Under the pieces are notes generated by a model that was not told the origin of the DNA, searched no databases, and saw only the letters and a list, made by a program, of their open reading frames with translations. From Candidatus Poseidoniaceae archaeon (GTDB lineage Archaea > Thermoplasmatota > Poseidoniia > Poseidoniales > Poseidoniaceae), in contig JAKMFF010000301.1 in the NCBI GenBank assembly GCA_022425585.1, positions 1 to 9,979 on the forward strand: 9,979 bases of DNA, written 5' to 3'. Below, one piece after another: positions 7,132 through 9,979 of this stretch (the stretch's first letter is position 1; each line of letters opens with the position of its first letter). The position numbers and the translations under genes were made by a program.

Positions 7132-7229
7132 TTGCGTGACCTGTTTTGCATATTTTTTGAGCCTTAACAAAATCATTACACTCATAAACCCCCTCTAATT
7201 GGGCTTTTCTGTAGGTGATGAAGTTGAGT
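7132..7229 (+). promoter_or_regulatory. Gap before the ATP synthase operon: T-tract and possible promoter
   Basis: This 98-nt gap separates the methyltransferase from the ATP synthase genes. A run of six T at 7153-7158 could end transcription of the upstream genes, since archaeal terminators are often plain U-tracts. The AT-rich stretch CATATTTTTT just around it could instead be part of a promoter for the ATP synthase operon. AGGTGAT at 7213-7219, 10 nt before the ATG at 7230, is the ribosome site. No RNA gene is seen. Confidence 0.35.
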
Positions 7230-7541
7230 ATGGCTGAGGTTCTACGCAAAATCAAGCAAACCGAGAGAGAGGCCGCAAGACAACTGTCTGCTGCAAAGGA
7301 TGACGCTAACAAAATTGTGTCGGACGCTCGAAAAAAATCAACTGAAATCGTCAACAATGCAGCGGATGACTCAGTAGCAAAAACTCAAAGCACTCTGGAT
7401 GGAGCAAGAAGCAAAGCCTCAAAAGCCGCAGAAAAGGTCATCTCAGAAGGTTCAACAGCAGTTGATTCGATTAAATCAACGGCTAGAAAGAATCAATCAA
7501 AAGCAGTAGACCATCTACTCAAAACAATGTCTTCTTTGTAG
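7230..7541 (+). CDS. ahaH: A-type ATP synthase subunit H (peripheral stalk)
   Basis: This is a 103-residue, highly charged and Ala/Lys/Ser/Asp-rich protein that is helical along almost its whole length, with no membrane segment. It opens with MAEVLRKIKQTEREA and continues with heptad-like AAKDDANKIVSDARKKSTEI, which is typical of the coiled-coil subunit H (also called AhaH or subunit G). In A-type ATP synthases it pairs with subunit E to form the peripheral stalks that hold the A3B3 head against the membrane subunit. Length and position directly before subunit I match archaeal operons of the order H-I-K. The ATG at 7230 is preferred over the GTG at 7215 and the ATG at 7218, because AGGTGAT at 7213-7219 is the ribosome site for 7230 and would overlap the earlier starts. 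Its stop overlaps the ribosome site of subunit I. Confidence 0.85.
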   Translation: MAEVLRKIKQTEREAARQLSAAKDDANKIVSDARKKSTEIVNNAADDSVAKTQSTLDGARSKASKAAEKVISEGSTAVDSIKSTARKNQSKAVDHLLKTMSSL

Positions 7542-7544
7542 GTG
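7540..7544 (+). promoter_or_regulatory. Shine-Dalgarno of subunit I
   Basis: AGGTG lies 6 nt before the ATG at 7551 and shares bases with the stop codon of subunit H. It shows that the in-frame GTG at 7542 is part of the ribosome site, not the start. Confidence 0.75.
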
Positions 7545-7550
7545 TTTTAT

Positions 7551-9902
7551 ATGTTTGAAACAGCTGATATGTCCCGACTAACCGTTGCGGCACCAGTTGG
7601 TAAACTCGAAGACGTACTACGTACATGTGCAAGTCTTGGATGTGTTCACATTGAAGAATATGGTAACTTCGAGGACGGCATTGGAGTTGGTAAATCAATC
7701 AGTACCGATAATTCAGGCCACATCAGCCAGTTACTAACTAAGGCAAGAGCGCTTCAATCGGAATTAAAGGCAACCAATACAAACGGAGCAAAATCTGCTG
7801 GGGAAGCCGACAAACTCACTATGACGATGGGCGATAAAATTGACTCAGCCCTTGCCATGGTTGATCAAATTAGAGACGCACAGTCTGATATATCCAATTT
7901 AGATGAACGAATTAAAGCCCTTACTAGAGTGGAGCCGCTCGGGATTCCGCTTGAATTAATGAGTGGATTTGAAGGGCTAGAAATTTACATTGCTGAATCT
8001 GCAAAAGCCTCCAAAGCACATGTGGTATTTGCTGACATGATCTCTGAAATAGAATTACAAACAGCCTCAGGCATCATAGCAGTCGCATGTAAAAGCTCTG
8101 ATGGGGCAGCCGTCCAAATTGGACTTAGCGAACTTGGCGCAAAGCCAATTCAAATCCCCTCCGGCGAAGGCTCTCCTAGCGAAATGATTGCTAGTGCAAA
8201 ATCAAAAGTTGCGGAATTAGAATCATCTATCACAAGTTGCGAAGACAAACTAGAGAGTTGGGGGAAATCCAATGGCAGAGATTTAGTAATCTTGCTCGAA
8301 CACTTAGAGAGGGAAGAATCCATCTACACAGCCCCAACACTTCTTGCAGTAAGCAACCAAGCATTTGTCCTTGACGGCTGGGTTCCTACAAGCGACAAAA
8401 ATACTGTTCAGAAAGCACTCGAAGCACAAGCATCCCACGTTTCTATAGAAAAATATGAAGCCCCGCATCATGGCCATGGGCATGATGAGGAAGGGACACA
8501 CGACTCTGATGAGGTCCCCAAAGAATTAATCATGCTCTCTGATTATCTTGCTGAGAAAAATATCTCAGTATTCCAATTCTTTAGAAGTATGGACTTAGAC
8601 GATTCGGGTGAGCTAGAGTTTAGGGAAATTGAGTCTGCCATGAAAAAGGCCGACATTCCTGACATGCCACCCCTGAACATGGCAAAATTCCTTGCTGCCA
8701 TAGATTTGAACAGAGACGGCAAAATCAATCTTCCAGAATTAGATTTAGCAATTGGCACAATTAGAGTCGGAAAGCACCACTTAAGCGAACATCATGACGA
8801 TGCAGAGCCGCCAATCAAATTCGAAAATGGCGATATTTCAGAACCATTTGAATTGCTAGTAGACTTGGTTGGAAGGCCAAAATATGGCACATTTGATCCT
8901 ACCTTGTTGATGACCGTCACATTTCCACTATTCTATGGTATGATACTAGGCGACTGGGGTTACGGTCTAGTACTGTGTGCTCTAGCAGCATACCTCGGCA
9001 CCAAACCCTTCGCTGCAGATCCACTAGCTAAAAACGGCTTGACTATCCTCAGATGGATGGGTATTTGGTGTATCATATGGGGCTTAATTTTCGCTGAAGG
9101 ATTTGGCTTTGTTTGGGATGATACAGGTCAGCTTGGCTCGTCATCACCATTTGCTGGAATATATGCTTGGACGTACAGCAATATCCATGTTCCAGGGGCC
9201 CTAGCAGACCTGCTCGGTATGGGTGGACTCCACGTTCCATTCCATAGAGCGACAGTTGGCGGTGGGCTGCAAGAATATGTGGTATTGTCCGTATATGTAG
9301 GGGTCGCACACATCTTCCTAGGATTAGTAATTGGCTTGGTAACTGTGTTCAAAGCACACGGTGCAGCGGCAGCTTACTTCGAGAAAGGTTCGTGGATTCT
9401 CATCCTAACCGGTGGTACAATGCAGGCTAGGAATATGGTTATGGGTTACAATGACCTGTTTGAAATCCAAATTTGGTCATTCTTACTAATTATTGGACTA
9501 ATTAGTCTAATCATCGGACTGGCTATTTTTGAGAAATTCGGCTGGGTTGGTGGAATCATCATGGGCCCAATAGAAACTTTCGGCCTGCTTGCCAATACGC
9601 TTTCTTATCTAAGAATAATGGGTGTTGGTGTGGCTGGTGTTAAGATTGCAGAAGTATCGATAACTATGGGGTGGGAGAAAATCGGTCCTGCAATTGAATC
9701 AGGCGATATACTGACTGTAGTATTGGGAATAGTGATGTTTGTACTAATCCAACTCTTTGCCATTGCTTTGGGTATATTATCCCCTACTATTCACGCCGTC
9801 CGTCTACACTTTGTAGAATGGATGGGCAAGTTTTACGACGGAAGTGGGAAGGCATTCTCCCCACTTGGCGGTCGAACTCTTCATGTGGAGAGTGAATCAT
9901 AG
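7551..9902 (+). CDS. atpI: A-type ATP synthase subunit I with inserted paired EF-hands
   Basis: Subunit I (the homologue of V-ATPase subunit a) forms the stator ion half-channels in the membrane and anchors the peripheral stalks in the cytoplasm. The 783 residues show the usual N-terminus MSRLTVAAPVGKLEDVL and GCVHIEE, a helical cytoplasmic arm to about 300, and a membrane half from about 430. That half carries PFELL, ILGDWGYG (466-472), seven or eight hydrophobic helices, LSYLRI with the conserved channel arginine at Arg688, and the closing VRLHFVEWMGKFYDGSGKAFSPL. The unusual part is an insert at about 306-417: a His/Asp/Glu stretch (306-318), EF-hand loop 1 at 348-359 (8592-8627), EF-hand loop 2 at 385-396 (8703-8738), and a second His/Asp cluster (409-417). 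The family is usually about 650-700 residues, so the insert explains the extra length. It suggests control of the pump by Ca2+ or another metal. Confidence 0.93.
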   Translation: MFETADMSRLTVAAPVGKLEDVLRTCASLGCVHIEEYGNFEDGIGVGKSISTDNSGHISQLLTKARALQSELKATNTNGAKSAGEADKLTMTMGDKIDSALAMVDQIRDAQSDISNLDERIKALTRVEPLGIPLELMSGFEGLEIYIAESAKASKAHVVFADMISEIELQTASGIIAVACKSSDGAAVQIGLSELGAKPIQIPSGEGSPSEMIASAKSKVAELESSITSCEDKLESWGKSNGRDLVILLEHLEREESIYTAPTLLAVSNQAFVLDGWVPTSDKNTVQKALEAQASHVSIEKYEAPHHGHGHDEEGTHDSDEVPKELIMLSDYLAEKNISVFQFFRSMDLDDSGELEFREIESAMKKADIPDMPPLNMAKFLAAIDLNRDGKINLPELDLAIGTIRVGKHHLSEHHDDAEPPIKFENGDISEPFELLVDLVGRPKYGTFDPTLLMTVTFPLFYGMILGDWGYGLVLCALAAYLGTKPFAADPLAKNGLTILRWMGIWCIIWGLIFAEGFGFVWDDTGQLGSSSPFAGIYAWTYSNIHVPGALADLLGMGGLHVPFHRATVGGGLQEYVVLSVYVGVAHIFLGLVIGLVTVFKAHGAAAAYFEKGSWILILTGGTMQARNMVMGYNDLFEIQIWSFLLIIGLISLIIGLAIFEKFGWVGGIIMGPIETFGLLANTLSYLRIMGVGVAGVKIAEVSITMGWEKIGPAIESGDILTVVLGIVMFVLIQLFAIALGILSPTIHAVRLHFVEWMGKFYDGSGKAFSPLGGRTLHVESES
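8466..8801 (+). other. Paired EF-hand domain with flanking His clusters inside subunit I
   Basis: Loop 1 (348-359) is DLDDSGELEFRE, with ligands Asp348, Asp350, Ser352, Glu354 and the bidentate Glu359. Loop 2 (385-396) is DLNRDGKINLPE, with Asp385, Asn387, Asp389, Lys391 (backbone position), Asn393 and Glu396. Both keep the central glycine and the hydrophobic residue at position 8. The loops are 37 residues apart, the normal spacing for a cooperative EF-hand pair. Amphipathic helices surround them. His residues at 306, 307, 309, 311 and 317, and again at 409, 410, 414 and 415, lie on either side. The insert sits in the loop between the cytoplasmic arm and the first membrane helix of subunit I, just ahead of the PFELL motif. 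Calcium binding is predicted from the ligand pattern; the regulatory effect is inference. Confidence 0.85.
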
Positions 9903-9917
9903 TCCATCGGACAAAAT

Positions 9918-9923
9918 GGAGGT
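9918..9923 (+). promoter_or_regulatory. Shine-Dalgarno of the gene after subunit I
   Basis: GGAGGT, a full-strength site, lies 8 nt before the ATG at 9932. It is the strongest ribosome site of the plus-strand genes here, in keeping with a subunit needed in many copies per complex. Confidence 0.75.
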
Positions 9924-9931
9924 AGCAATAA

Positions 9932-9979
9932 ATGAATAAGAATACCCTGAAAATGAGCCTAAGAACACTGATCGTATTG
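9932..9979 (+). CDS. Probable A-type ATP synthase proteolipid subunit K (5' end only)
   Basis: Sixteen codons are visible before the window ends: MNKNTLKMSLRTLIVL. They show a positively charged start followed by a hydrophobic stretch, as in a membrane helix or cleavable leader. Operon order (H, I, then K in archaea) and the strong GGAGGT site point to the c-ring proteolipid. Only the start is seen, so the identity rests on position. If correct, the protein begins with a leader-like segment that many archaeal K subunits lack. Confidence 0.5.
   Translation, partial: MNKNTLKMSLRTLIVL

Noticed and set aside
7180..7210. CCC...GGG with T-run before the ATP synthase genes as a bacterial-type terminator
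   Set aside because: The stem would be only three or four base pairs with an AT loop, too weak to support. The T-tract at 7153-7158 is a better candidate for an archaeal terminator.
7542..7550. GTG start for subunit I three codons upstream
   Set aside because: The GTG is part of the AGGTG ribosome site for the ATG at 7551. The family N-terminus fits the ATG.
9073..9352. Two minus-strand open frames opposite the subunit I membrane domain
   Set aside because: They are antisense to conserved membrane helices of subunit I, overlap one another in different frames and show no recognisable motif.
1..9979. tRNA, rRNA, insertion sequence or phage genes
   Set aside because: All gaps are under about 125 nt and hold no cloverleaf or rRNA-like sequence. 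No transposase, integrase or inverted-repeat ends were seen.

Overview
The window looks like a piece of an archaeal chromosome. It is AT-rich (roughly 40% GC by eye) and tightly packed. The best clue is the start of an A-type (archaeal V/A-type) ATP synthase operon at the right end, in the order subunit H, subunit I, then probably proteolipid K. KaiC/RAD55-family ATPases, a pilin-like N-terminus and good Shine-Dalgarno sites (GAGGTG, AGGTG, GGAGGT) agree with this. The overall character (planktonic-type, secreted Asn-rich surface proteins, lamin-tail domains) suggests a Poseidoniia / Marine Group II-like euryarchaeon, but that placement is inference.

Left third (1-2866, minus strand): one uninterrupted reading frame of at least 955 codons fills this stretch and runs off the left edge. 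It encodes a large secreted, C-terminally membrane-anchored surface protein with a signal peptide, repeated beta-sandwich domains (CARDB-, Ig- and FN3-like), five close cysteine pairs, an acidic Pro-Glu stalk and a final transmembrane helix. A 123-bp divergent intergenic region with a palindrome follows.

Middle (2990-7131, plus strand): five closely spaced genes read as one likely operon. They are a pilin-like anchored protein ending in a lamin tail domain; three consecutive KaiC/RecA-superfamily proteins, of which only the first keeps a Walker A lysine; and a UbiE/MenG-like SAM methyltransferase. A pilin-type surface protein beside a KaiC-like ATPase recalls the archaellum, where the KaiC-like ArlH serves the motor. 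The one active plus two degenerate paralogues, together with the divergent surface protein, could form an uncharacterised cell-surface or regulatory module.

Right third (7230-9979, plus strand): the A-type ATP synthase genes. The H subunit is an ordinary coiled-coil stator protein. Subunit I is not ordinary: between its cytoplasmic and membrane halves it carries an insert of about 110 residues with two canonical EF-hand calcium-binding loops flanked on both sides by histidine clusters. This implies direct Ca2+ (or other metal) sensing by the ATP synthase stator/ion channel subunit and is the most striking item in the window.
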